Source of the DNA: Dehalococcoidales bacterium
GTDB lineage: Bacteria > Chloroflexota > Dehalococcoidia > Dehalococcoidales > UBA2162
Direction of reading: 5' to 3'
Assembly: GCA_020343555.1 (NCBI GenBank)
Contig: CP070800.1
Coordinates: forward strand, 1,517,487-1,526,320
Length of the DNA: 8,834 nucleotides
A program made the position numbers and the translations under genes. Positions within the stretch are counted from its first letter, which is position 1. Every line of letters begins with the position of its first letter. Below the pieces are notes generated by a model. The model ran no database searches. It was given only the letters and a program-made list of their open reading frames with translations, and was not told where the DNA came from. This document shows positions 1-6,342 of this stretch, piece after piece.

Positions 1-1
1 G

Positions 2-139
2 GCAGCAGGTGTAGCCGCCGCCATAGCAGTGAAAGAAGGGATACAACCCAGGCAGGTAAATTATGGTACGCTGCAGGAAACGCTGCTTGACCAGGATGTG
101 CCGCTTCCGGGTATAGTACCGGCGAAGGTCACAAGCTGA
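2..139 (+). CDS. C-terminal fragment, probable FAD-dependent oxidoreductase
   Basis: The gene enters from the left edge; only the last 45 codons before the TGA at 137-139 are present. The translation begins AAGVAAAIAVKEGIQPRQV and ends PGIVPAKVTS. Seen: an Ala/Gly-rich helix followed by a 'VKEG-P-V-LQ-LL-QDVPLPG' tail. Known: FAD-dependent oxidoreductases of the FAD_oxidored (PF12831-like) group end with an 'AAG-AAA-AV..G..PR-LD...LQ..L..QG..LP' segment, in which the Gly/Ala helix packs near the FAD. Inference: this is the tail of such an enzyme; substrate and full length cannot be judged. The next gene starts 42 nt downstream and no terminator is visible between them, so co-transcription is possible. 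Other proteins with Ala-rich C-terminal helices cannot be excluded. Confidence 0.6.
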   Translation, partial: AAGVAAAIAVKEGIQPRQVNYGTLQETLLDQDVPLPGIVPAKVTS

Positions 140-181
140 TAGAGGTAGAATACATCGATAAATGCCCTTTAGTTCGATATC

Positions 182-958
182 ATGAGTCATCAGGTGATGA
201 TCTTGGAATACAAGAATCTGCCGTCAAACGTGCAAAAGGTTTGTGATGCACTGGTCGACGGGCTTAAGGATATACTCCGTGGGAAATTACACGGCATCTA
301 TATGTACGGCGCCGCCGTATTTCCTGATTCCAGACCGATTACTGATATCGACTGTCATGTAATTCTGAAAGAACCGCTGAACGACCCAAACAGGGAAGAA
401 ATATCCCGGTTATACGGTGAACTTGCCGAAGATTATCCTCCGCTGGGTGACGAATTGGATGTCTGGTACATCTTGTTGAGTGATGCGCGGAAAAACAGTC
501 CTCCTCTGAATCAGTTGAAACCGGGAATGCGTGATGATTCATGGGCACTGCACTGCGCTCATGTCAGGGCGTGTATGTATATTACGCTTTACGGTCCTGA
601 GCCGGATGATATTTTTCCGGCACCTTCATGGGAAGAAATTACAGCCGCACTCGACCATGAAATGGAGTACATCAAGAATAATTTGAGATATCCGGCTTAC
701 TGCGTTCTGAACCTGTGCCGTATCATGTACAGTTTTCACGAGCAGGATGTCGTTATCTCAAAGCGATTCAGCGGAATCTGGGCAGGTAATAAATTTCCGG
801 AGTGGGATGCTCTGATACAGGCAGCGTTAAGAACTTATGGAGGTACAAACACTCCTGCAGATGAAGGCTGTTTACAAGAAGATACGGAAAACTTCCTTGA
901 ATTCGCCCTGAAATACATCGAGGGATGTCGCGGGGCTGGTGAAACGGACGCCAGTTGA
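182..958 (+). CDS. Aminoglycoside nucleotidyltransferase-like protein (AadA/DUF4111-type)
   Basis: The 258-residue product has the layout of ANT(3'')/AadA-type nucleotidyltransferases, which transfer AMP from ATP to a hydroxyl of aminoglycosides such as streptomycin or spectinomycin. Seen: an N-terminal polymerase-beta-like segment with GIYMYGAAVF (residues 38-47) and a DID metal-binding pair (D55, D57); ELDVWYI (91-97), where D93 falls near the position of the AadA catalytic-base Glu; VRACMYITLYGPEPDDIF (128-145), matching the 'AREHSVALFGP..EELF' region; and YCVLNLCRIMYSF...ISKRFSGIWA (173-201), matching the helical C-terminal domain. Oddities: the usual G-S of the nucleotide-binding turn is G-A, and the acidic base may be Asp, so drug modification is not assured. 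Start: an in-frame TAG at 170-172 makes ATG 182 the most upstream start; no convincing Shine-Dalgarno is present, and M6 (197) is an alternative. The real substrate is unknown. Confidence 0.75.
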   Translation: MSHQVMILEYKNLPSNVQKVCDALVDGLKDILRGKLHGIYMYGAAVFPDSRPITDIDCHVILKEPLNDPNREEISRLYGELAEDYPPLGDELDVWYILLSDARKNSPPLNQLKPGMRDDSWALHCAHVRACMYITLYGPEPDDIFPAPSWEEITAALDHEMEYIKNNLRYPAYCVLNLCRIMYSFHEQDVVISKRFSGIWAGNKFPEWDALIQAALRTYGGTNTPADEGCLQEDTENFLEFALKYIEGCRGAGETDAS

Positions 959-968
959 TATAGAGAAC

Positions 969-999
969 TTCGACCGGAAAGCAGGAAATGTACTATAAT
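969..999 (+). promoter_or_regulatory. Possible promoter for the 63-residue gene
   Basis: A perfect TATAAT (994-999) lies about 40 nt before the ATG at 1041. The best -35 candidate is a weak TTCGAC at 969-974 with a long 19-nt spacer, so the case rests mainly on the -10. It would allow the small gene and the methyltransferase gene behind it to be transcribed independently of the nucleotidyltransferase-like gene. Confidence 0.35.
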
Positions 1000-1040
1000 A
1001 CAGCATGCTGACGATTGAAAATACCGGAGGAAAAACCGCA

Positions 1041-1232
1041 ATGCAGGAAACTGTGTCTATACGATGCGAACCTTTTAAGAAAAATCCGGACGGGACATGG
1101 TCATCGGTTCAACCTGCCGACATCAGAATCCCCGGAGGAGATATCAGAATACCACCTGGAATGATTTTCGTAAAAAACAAGCCTGTCTGGGGGGTGGATG
1201 TCGCTGCCTATCTCGACGAACACTGTAATTAG
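1041..1232 (+). CDS. Small conserved-looking hypothetical protein, 63 aa
   Basis: I do not recognise a named family. The start at ATG 1041 is chosen because GGAGG sits at 1026-1030, ten nt upstream. An upstream in-frame ATG at 1005 would give 75 residues but has no ribosome-binding site and places the GGAGG inside the reading frame. The product begins MQETVSIRCEPFKKNPDGTW and contains a short internal near-repeat, DIRIPGG-DIRIPPGM (about residues 27-41), followed by 'F-KNKPVWGVDVAAYLDEHCN'. No signal peptide or membrane segment is present. The 'GD-IRIPPGM-F-K....GVDVA-YLD' shape suggests a small beta-rich protein ending in a helix. It lies between the nucleotidyltransferase-like gene and the methyltransferase gene, 48 nt before the latter, and may share its transcript. 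Function unknown. Confidence 0.7.
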   Translation: MQETVSIRCEPFKKNPDGTWSSVQPADIRIPGGDIRIPPGMIFVKNKPVWGVDVAAYLDEHCN

Positions 1233-1280
1233 CAAGAGGTCTTAATAGGAAGAAACGTTTATCCCCTCCATTTTACTAAT

Positions 1281-2285
1281 GTGATGCTTACTGATAATTA
1301 CCAAGAAGATGAAATACAGGCATTGATCACTCTAGCGGAACTGGAATTTCCTTTCGCTTCACCAAATAACACAACCTACAAATCCTTTCCTGATAATATC
1401 AGCGAAGCAGGAGAGTATTTCAGGAGTTTCCGAGTTGATCCAACTGAAGCGTTCAACAACCTCGAAAATCAGGAGCTTGTCAAACCCCACAGGGAATTCT
1501 GGACGCTGACCCCAAAAGGGAAAGAGATAGCCGAACAAGTCAGGAAAGCCAGGCCGCCGATCTATTACTGGTACCGCGAATACCACTCAGCCGTTGAGAA
1601 AAGCAAGGCCTTCGACGAATTCAGCAGGCGTATCTTCGGGGAGAATCTTGGACAGCATGATTTCACTGACATCTCACAGCTTCACATGATGCTGGAGAAA
1701 GTCCGGATCAATGAAAATTCCTCAGTCCTGGATATCGGCTGCGGTAACGGGAGGATTGCAGAATACATATCGGATAAAACCGGATCACAGGTAACCGGAA
1801 TCGATTACATACCGGAAGCCATCGAAACTGCCCAAAAACGGACCGCATCCAAAAGTGACAGGTTAACTTTTCAGATCACCGATATAGAAAATCCTGTCGA
1901 AGCAGAAAAAACATTTGATCTGGTACTATCCATAGATACGATGTATTTCAGTAATCCGGACACCTTGCTGGCAGCCTGGAAAAAACTCCTCAAACCGGAC
2001 GGTCAAATGGCTATCTTTTACCTCAGTCTGGATGGGAATGACGTATCAGATTCGCTGACAAAAAACAGCCTGTCATATGATGTTTACGACCTGAGTAAAG
2101 AACACTGGGATCACATGCAGTATAAACATACCGTTGCGAAAGAAATGAAAGAGCAATTCGAGTCTGAAGGAAACCTGTTTGTCTGGGATAATTTAATGAT
2201 GGAGTCTGTTTCCGACCAATCGTCCTATGATCCGAGAAAAACACCTATGAGGAGATATCTCTATATAGTTTGCATTACTGCCTAA
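1281..2285 (+). CDS. Class I SAM-dependent methyltransferase with N-terminal winged-helix-like segment
   Basis: The 334-residue protein has a complete Rossmann-type methyltransferase core. Seen: motif I VLDIGCGNGRIAEYI (149-163), the SAM-ribose acidic residue at the end of strand 2 in VTGIDYIPEA (D175), ITDIEN (199-204), motif IV FDLVLSIDTMYF (212-223), and LLKPDGQMAIFY (236-247). Before the core, residues about 10-90 look like a winged helix: 'AFNNLENQELV' as recognition-helix-like, then 'FWTLTPKGKEIAEQV' as wing plus helix. Known: similar fusions carry 'GQH...D..QL..LLE' ahead of motif I, present here as LGQHDFTDISQLHMMLEK. The substrate is unknown; the architecture suggests small-molecule methylation, with the N-terminal segment acting as regulator or oligomerisation element. 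Start: GTG 1281 is directly followed by ATG 1284; either could be used and neither has a clear Shine-Dalgarno. The gene ends at the hairpin at 2312-2339. Confidence 0.85.
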   Translation: MMLTDNYQEDEIQALITLAELEFPFASPNNTTYKSFPDNISEAGEYFRSFRVDPTEAFNNLENQELVKPHREFWTLTPKGKEIAEQVRKARPPIYYWYREYHSAVEKSKAFDEFSRRIFGENLGQHDFTDISQLHMMLEKVRINENSSVLDIGCGNGRIAEYISDKTGSQVTGIDYIPEAIETAQKRTASKSDRLTFQITDIENPVEAEKTFDLVLSIDTMYFSNPDTLLAAWKKLLKPDGQMAIFYLSLDGNDVSDSLTKNSLSYDVYDLSKEHWDHMQYKHTVAKEMKEQFESEGNLFVWDNLMMESVSDQSSYDPRKTPMRRYLYIVCITA

Positions 2286-2311
2286 CAGAATCCATAATAT
2301 TTGGAACAAGC

Positions 2312-2339
2312 GAAGCCAGGCGGATAACCGCCTGGCTTC
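2312..2339. terminator. Convergent (probably bidirectional) intrinsic terminator
   Basis: A perfect 12-bp stem, GAAGCCAGGCGG (2312-2323) paired with CCGCCTGGCTTC (2328-2339), closes an ATAA loop. On the + strand it is followed by AATTTATTACTTT; on the minus strand by a less U-rich stretch. It lies 26 nt after the methyltransferase stop and 30 nt after the stop of the minus-strand binding-protein gene, so it probably serves both. Confidence 0.85.
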
Positions 2340-2369
2340 AATTTATTACTTTCTACAGATACTATATTT

Positions 2370-4133
2370 CTAGTATCCCATCTCTTGCTTCAGACCCTCA
2401 TCAATCCAGATATAGCCAAGATATTCGTCAAGGTTCGAGTAACCGCCGCCTTCGGTCGCGCCGTAGAAGTTCTGGAGCCAGGGCCACCAGATGACGTACC
2501 GGTGCGGTGAAGGCATATAGATAGGTACTACCTGGTCAAGCTCAAACGGTCCTATCTCCTTCATAACCCTCGCAACAGCAGCATCGTCTTTACCAAGCGC
2601 TTCGGAAATCTGCTGTACGGCTGCCTCGGTCCTCGGGTGCTCGAAGAAGCTGTAGTTGTAGAGACTGGTTGAGACCATACACATCATCCGGTAGGCATTG
2701 CCGACGTAGTCGTTAGCGTAGAACATCTCATCGTAGGTTCTATTTATCCAGGTACTGAAGTGAGCAGTGCCCTCCAACACCTCAAGTTCCATCTCGATAC
2801 CTACTTTACTGAGATATTCCACGATGATTGCCAGGAAATCGGCCTGGTTGGCATTACAGGTAAGTTTACACTTGAATCCATCGGGATATCCTGCTTCAGC
2901 CAGGAGTGTCTTGGCTCGCTCCAGATCGTACCCGAAACAGTCCTGGACCAGCTGCGACTGCTGTTCCAGCGGGGTATAGACCGGTTCGAATACCTTGAGG
3001 TTAGGATAAGGCCAGCCGAGTATGTCGGCATAGCCGCCGTAATAATCTTCGACCAGTTCCGGCTGGTTGACAGCCAGGTTCGCCGCGATACGTACGTTTA
3101 TATCATCCCAGGGCAGTCCTTTGTCCAGCCTGGGCCAGATGTGACTGATACTGGCTGCAGGCCAGTTACCAAACATGAGCCTGGGTTCCGCTGCGGTAAG
3201 CTGCTGGACATCCTCCAGGTTAACTCCCCAGCTCATCATGTCAACCTGCCCGGTACGGAATGCTGCCAGCTGTGTAGATTTATCGGGAATGATAGTTTCC
3301 TTGGCACCGGCGCAATACGGGAGTTTGTTTCCCTTTAGAACCGGATCGGTCATATACCAATCGGGATTCCTTTCGTATACTATGTAGCTTTCGGTAACCC
3401 AGTTGGTCATCATGAATGCGCCAGTTCCAATGAAGTTCTGCCACTCATCAGCGTCAAGAATGTCGTCGTCACCCATATCGACACCCGGGTACAGGTGCCA
3501 GGCGAAATCACCGACAACCGTAGCCATAAGTCCCTGCCATTCCGGGTGAACTTTTACTTCTACGGTATAATCATCAAGCGCCTTAAAACCTGTAGGTGAC
3601 TTGTCTATTACCGTGTACGTGTTACGAAGATACGACAGTTCGGTCGAGAAAATCCTCTCGAGATTCCAGACGATATCTTCGGCAACGAGTCCCCTGCCGT
3701 TGGCCGGGGGTTTGTTCCACCACTTTACATCGTGACGCAGGTTATAAAGCAGTGTTTCGTTATCGGGCATTGACCAGCTTTCCGCCAGTTTACCGGTCAA
3801 CCAGTCGATGAATCCGGCGAAACCGCCCGTCCATTCATTCTCTCCGGTACCGGCAGGACCTCTGGCCCAATCACCTCCCAGCAGTTCTTCACCCATGGCA
3901 AATGGTGTAAACATGGTCCGACCGGCAGCGTAGTCAATGTTTGAGTATCCACTACCTAAGCCGATTCTGTTGAACGTACCATCATAAATGGCTTCATCAA
4001 AAGTGTCGACCACCTCTTTGTCACCGTCATCCGGTTTTTCCTTCTCCCCGTCTTCTCCGCCACCGCATGATGCTATTACCAGGGATAGCACCATCAGGCA
4101 GCTTACGAATAACCATAACGTTTTCCTGACCAT
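2370..4133 (-). CDS. ABC transporter substrate-binding lipoprotein, family 5 (copy 1)
   Basis: The 587-residue extracytoplasmic receptor would capture a peptide-like or other small solute and deliver it to an ABC importer. Seen: a lipoprotein signal peptide MVRKTLWLFVSCLMVLSLVI with lipobox I-A-S-C (Cys23 the lipidated residue), an acidic Gly/Glu/Asp linker (24-48), then family-5 hallmarks: GKLAESW (114-120) leading into LLYNLRHDVKWW (128-139), AEDIVWNLER (151-160), DDYTVEVKV (187-195), GTGAFM (236-241) and NPDWY (256-260). The C-terminal region has SPHRYVIWWPWLQNFYG. Start: ATG 4133 with GAGGAGG at 4147-4141, seven nt spacing. It has its own promoter (4289-4317), leader hairpin and terminator. 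No permease or ATPase gene is nearby, so the ligand and partner transporter are unknown. Paralogue of the gene at 4421-6166; the mature N-terminus reads YDGTFNRI, where the other copy has the more canonical YGGTFTRI. Confidence 0.92.
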   Translation of the reverse strand: MVRKTLWLFVSCLMVLSLVIASCGGGEDGEKEKPDDGDKEVVDTFDEAIYDGTFNRIGLGSGYSNIDYAAGRTMFTPFAMGEELLGGDWARGPAGTGENEWTGGFAGFIDWLTGKLAESWSMPDNETLLYNLRHDVKWWNKPPANGRGLVAEDIVWNLERIFSTELSYLRNTYTVIDKSPTGFKALDDYTVEVKVHPEWQGLMATVVGDFAWHLYPGVDMGDDDILDADEWQNFIGTGAFMMTNWVTESYIVYERNPDWYMTDPVLKGNKLPYCAGAKETIIPDKSTQLAAFRTGQVDMMSWGVNLEDVQQLTAAEPRLMFGNWPAASISHIWPRLDKGLPWDDINVRIAANLAVNQPELVEDYYGGYADILGWPYPNLKVFEPVYTPLEQQSQLVQDCFGYDLERAKTLLAEAGYPDGFKCKLTCNANQADFLAIIVEYLSKVGIEMELEVLEGTAHFSTWINRTYDEMFYANDYVGNAYRMMCMVSTSLYNYSFFEHPRTEAAVQQISEALGKDDAAVARVMKEIGPFELDQVVPIYMPSPHRYVIWWPWLQNFYGATEGGGYSNLDEYLGYIWIDEGLKQEMGY

Positions 4134-4145
4134 TCACGTACCTCC

Positions 4146-4184
4146 TCATTCCAATATTTTGCGTATGGTCTGGTTTAATTTCAT
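4146..4184 (-). CDS. Possible 12-codon upstream ORF in the copy-1 leader
   Basis: ATG at 4184-4182 opens a frame encoding MKLNQTIRKILE that ends with TGA at 4148-4146, so the stop codon overlaps the GAGGAGG of the binding-protein gene. Ribosomes terminating there would sit on its initiation site, as in translational coupling. It has no good Shine-Dalgarno of its own and no counterpart in the copy-2 leader, so it may be chance. Confidence 0.2.
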   Translation of the reverse strand: MKLNQTIRKILE

Positions 4185-4201
4185 ATAAATATCCGAAATA
4201 T

Positions 4202-4231
4202 AAAAAGCCGCAACCATTAATAAGTTGCAGC
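4202..4231 (-). promoter_or_regulatory. Leader terminator-like hairpin (candidate attenuator), copy 1
   Basis: Read on the minus strand, GCTGCAAC (4231-4224) pairs with GTTGCGGC (4214-4207), an 8-bp stem with one G-U pair and a 9-nt loop; A-U and G-U pairs can extend it into the following TTTTT (4206-4202). It lies about 50 nt after the predicted transcription start and about 70 nt before the ATG of the binding-protein gene, where it would stop transcription unless antiterminated. It is preceded by GAGGAAAGTTGAGA (4245-4232), nearly the same as the block before the copy-2 hairpin. Confidence 0.55.
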
Positions 4232-4288
4232 TCTCAACTTTCCTCTTTATTAGGGGTACATTTCAGTTATTAATAAATATTACCGACT

Positions 4289-4317
4289 ATAATAGAGGTA
4301 TATCATAAACTTGTCAA
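4289..4317 (-). promoter_or_regulatory. Promoter of binding-protein copy 1
   Basis: On the minus strand TTGACA (4317-4312) and TATTAT (4294-4289) are separated by 17 nt, a near-consensus sigma-70 pair. The predicted start is near 4281, giving an untranslated leader of about 145 nt that contains a terminator-like hairpin. The spacer holds a degenerate form of the dyad that is perfect in the copy-2 promoter. Confidence 0.85.
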
Positions 4318-4353
4318 TAATTCCATAAAAAAAGTATCACGGAGTTCAGCATA

Positions 4354-4387
4354 AGAAAGAAGCCAGCCGGAAAATCCGGCTGGCTTC
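4354..4387 (-). terminator. Intrinsic terminator of binding-protein copy 2
   Basis: A 13-bp stem, GAAGCCAGCCGGA with TCCGGCTGGCTTC (4359-4387 on the + strand), closes an AAA loop, followed on the minus strand by TTTCTT. It lies 33 nt after the stop of the gene at 4421. The stem equals that at 2312-2339 except for one G-C pair flipped to C-G, as expected for a duplicated terminator kept under selection for pairing. Confidence 0.85.
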
Positions 4388-4420
4388 CTCATTGATCAGT
4401 CTACAAGAAAACTCTGATTT

Positions 4421-6166
4421 CTAGTGACCCATCTCTGCTTTCAGGTCGGTATCTATCCAGATGTACATTAAATACTCATCCAGATTGGAGTAACCGCCAC
4501 CACCGGTTGCCCCGTAGAAATTCTGGAGCCAGGGCCACCACATCACGAAGGCATGAGGTGAAGGCATGTAGATCGGGACAGCCTGCTCAAGCTCCCAAGG
4601 CGCGATTGCCTTCAGCTCTCTGGCTACAATATCGTCATCTTTACCAACCGCTTGAGAGACTTTCTGTACCGCGTCCTCCGTCCTTTGATGTTTGAATCGA
4701 CTGTAATTCCAGACACTGCCTTCGGTCATGCACATCATCCTGTAAGCATTCCCGACATAATCATTGGCATAAATCGCTTCTTCGTAGGTTCCGCCAAGCC
4801 ACATACTGAAATATACGCTTCCTTCGAGATTCGCAAGCGTCATATCAATACCCACTTCCGCCAGGTATTCCTTGTAAATTGCCAGATAATCAGAATGTGC
4901 TGAGCTGCAGGTAACTTCAAACTGGAAACCATTCGGATAACCAGCCTCAGCCAAGAGTTGCTTGGCTCTTTCAGGATCATACCCGAAAAGGTCCTGTACA
5001 ATCTGAGACTGCTCTTCCAGCGGCGTATAAACCGGGCTGAAAACCTTCAGGTTTGGATAAGGCCAGCCAAGCATATCGGCATGACCACCATAATAATCTT
5101 CTAATACCTCCTGCTGGTTAACAGCAAGATTCATAGCATAACGGACATTTATATCGTCGAACGGCAGGTTCTCATTGTCGAGCCTCGGCCAGATCATGCT
5201 GATACTGGACGCCGGATTGGCTTTAGTCATTAACTTCGGGTTCTGTGATTCGAGTAACTCCACATCTTCCCAGGTAAGACCGAAACTCATCATATCGACC
5301 TGTGCGGTTCGGAACGCCGCCAGCTGCGTGGACTTGTCTGCAATAATCAATTCTTTCAAAGTATCCGGATAGGGCAACTTATTGCCAGCATTTAACGGAT
5401 CGGTCTGCCAGTAATTTGGATTCTTTTCAAACACAAGAAAACTGGCAGGAGTATATTCGGAAATCATGAAAGGTCCGGTACCGATAAAATCCATATAATC
5501 TGCAAGGTAACCATCCGGTCCCATTGCATCGGGGCAGATGTGCCAGACAAAGTCACCGACAACTGTTGCCATGAGACCCTGCCACGCAGCAGGAACTGTA
5601 ACTTCGACAGTGTAGTCGTCTATTGCCACTGCCGCTGTCGGGGCTTTGCCCTGAGCTACATACGAATTATACAGGTAGGCTTTTTCTTCGGTGAAATGTC
5701 TCATGATATTCCAGGCAATATCGTCAGCTGTTAGCTCCCTGCCGTTGGCGGGGGCTTTATCCCACCAGTGAACGCCGGGTCGGATATGGTATAGCAATGT
5801 AGTGTCATCGGGCATTTCCCAACTTTCCGCCAGCTTTCCGGTTAACATGCTGATAAATCCGGCGAATCCTCCGGACCAGTCATTGTCATTGGTACCGGCA
5901 GGACCTCGTTTCCAGTCGCCCATCAGAAGCTCTTCACCCATCAGGTTGATCGTGAACATATCTCTTCCTGTTCCATAGTCCCAGTTGTTTATGTCACCAC
6001 GCCTGATCCGGGTGAATGTCCCACCATAATTAGGGGTGTCTTCTGTTACTGTTGGTTTATCGGGTTCTGTCGTCGTACCATCATCCGCATCACCACCGCA
6101 TGATGCAATCACAAGTGATAGCACTATAAGACAACTCACCAGTATCCATATCGTTTTCTTGACCAT
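4421..6166 (-). CDS. ABC transporter substrate-binding lipoprotein, family 5 (copy 2)
   Basis: The 581-residue solute receptor is exported and lipid-anchored. Seen: signal peptide MVKKTIWILVSCLIVLSLVI with lipobox I-A-S-C (Cys23), a Thr/Asp/Glu linker (about 24-46), YGGTFTRI (47-54), the usual mature start of family-5 receptors, then GKLAESW (110-116), LLYHIRPGVHWW (124-135), TADDIAWNIM (146-155), and near the C-terminus SPHAFVMWWPWLQNFYG. Start: ATG 6166 is chosen over GTG 6172 because GAGGAGG (6178-6172) overlaps that GTG and lies five nt before the ATG; MVKK then also matches MVRK of copy 1. It has its own promoter (6323-6351), leader hairpin (6238-6271) and terminator (4354-4387). The ligand is unknown. 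Oligopeptide, dipeptide, nickel and glycan-fragment receptors all belong to this family, so the name should stay general. Confidence 0.92.
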   Translation of the reverse strand: MVKKTIWILVSCLIVLSLVIASCGGDADDGTTTEPDKPTVTEDTPNYGGTFTRIRRGDINNWDYGTGRDMFTINLMGEELLMGDWKRGPAGTNDNDWSGGFAGFISMLTGKLAESWEMPDDTTLLYHIRPGVHWWDKAPANGRELTADDIAWNIMRHFTEEKAYLYNSYVAQGKAPTAAVAIDDYTVEVTVPAAWQGLMATVVGDFVWHICPDAMGPDGYLADYMDFIGTGPFMISEYTPASFLVFEKNPNYWQTDPLNAGNKLPYPDTLKELIIADKSTQLAAFRTAQVDMMSFGLTWEDVELLESQNPKLMTKANPASSISMIWPRLDNENLPFDDINVRYAMNLAVNQQEVLEDYYGGHADMLGWPYPNLKVFSPVYTPLEEQSQIVQDLFGYDPERAKQLLAEAGYPNGFQFEVTCSSAHSDYLAIYKEYLAEVGIDMTLANLEGSVYFSMWLGGTYEEAIYANDYVGNAYRMMCMTEGSVWNYSRFKHQRTEDAVQKVSQAVGKDDDIVARELKAIAPWELEQAVPIYMPSPHAFVMWWPWLQNFYGATGGGGYSNLDEYLMYIWIDTDLKAEMGH

Positions 6167-6237
6167 AACCACCTCCTCTTACTTTTTTGTTAACGCACGG
6201 ACCTGAGCTCTAGTAGATATATTATTTCTACTCCAAA

Positions 6238-6271
6238 CAAAAAAAAAGACGATTATCTAACATAGATCGTC
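6238..6271 (-). promoter_or_regulatory. Leader terminator-like hairpin (candidate attenuator), copy 2
   Basis: Read on the minus strand, GACGAT (6271-6266) pairs with ATCGTC (6253-6248), with a further CTA/TAG pairing inside, and is followed at once by nine T residues (6247-6239). This is a standard intrinsic terminator shape placed about 45 nt after the predicted start and about 75 nt before the ATG, where it should prevent expression unless relieved. GAGGTAAGTTGCGA (6283-6270) runs directly into its 5' arm, mirroring copy 1. No known riboswitch or T-box consensus was recognised. Confidence 0.65.
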
Positions 6272-6320
6272 GCAACTTACCTCAACTCAACCAATAAGTA
6301 TTCATTTCTATAGTTAACGA

Positions 6321-6342
6321 CCATAATAGTGATATATTATGG
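6321..6342. promoter_or_regulatory. Candidate operator: perfect dyad over the copy-2 promoter
   Basis: CCATAATA (6321-6328) and TATTATGG (6335-6342) are exact inverted repeats separated by six nt. The dyad covers the -10 box and spacer, where a bound repressor would block RNA polymerase. The copy-1 promoter has ATAATA...TATCAT at the same place, one mismatch from symmetry. The binding protein is unknown; the neighbouring PadR is one candidate. Confidence 0.5.

Noticed and set aside
1005..1040. Upstream in-frame ATG extending the small gene to 75 codons
   Set aside because: No Shine-Dalgarno precedes it, and the strong GGAGG at 1026-1030 points to ATG 1041.
2760..3338. Long + strand open frame (192 codons) opposite the first binding-protein gene
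   Set aside because: It is antisense to a strongly supported gene, has no ribosome-binding site or recognisable domain, and its composition is that of a reverse-frame shadow.
6167..6172. GTG start two codons before the chosen start of binding-protein copy 2
   Set aside because: The GTG overlaps the Shine-Dalgarno itself; ATG 6166 has proper spacing and matches the N-terminus of copy 1.
6313..6322. Pairing of GGTCGT after the -10 box with the 5' arm of the copy-2 leader hairpin as an antiterminator
   Set aside because: The segment lies mostly upstream of the predicted transcription start, so it would not be in the RNA.
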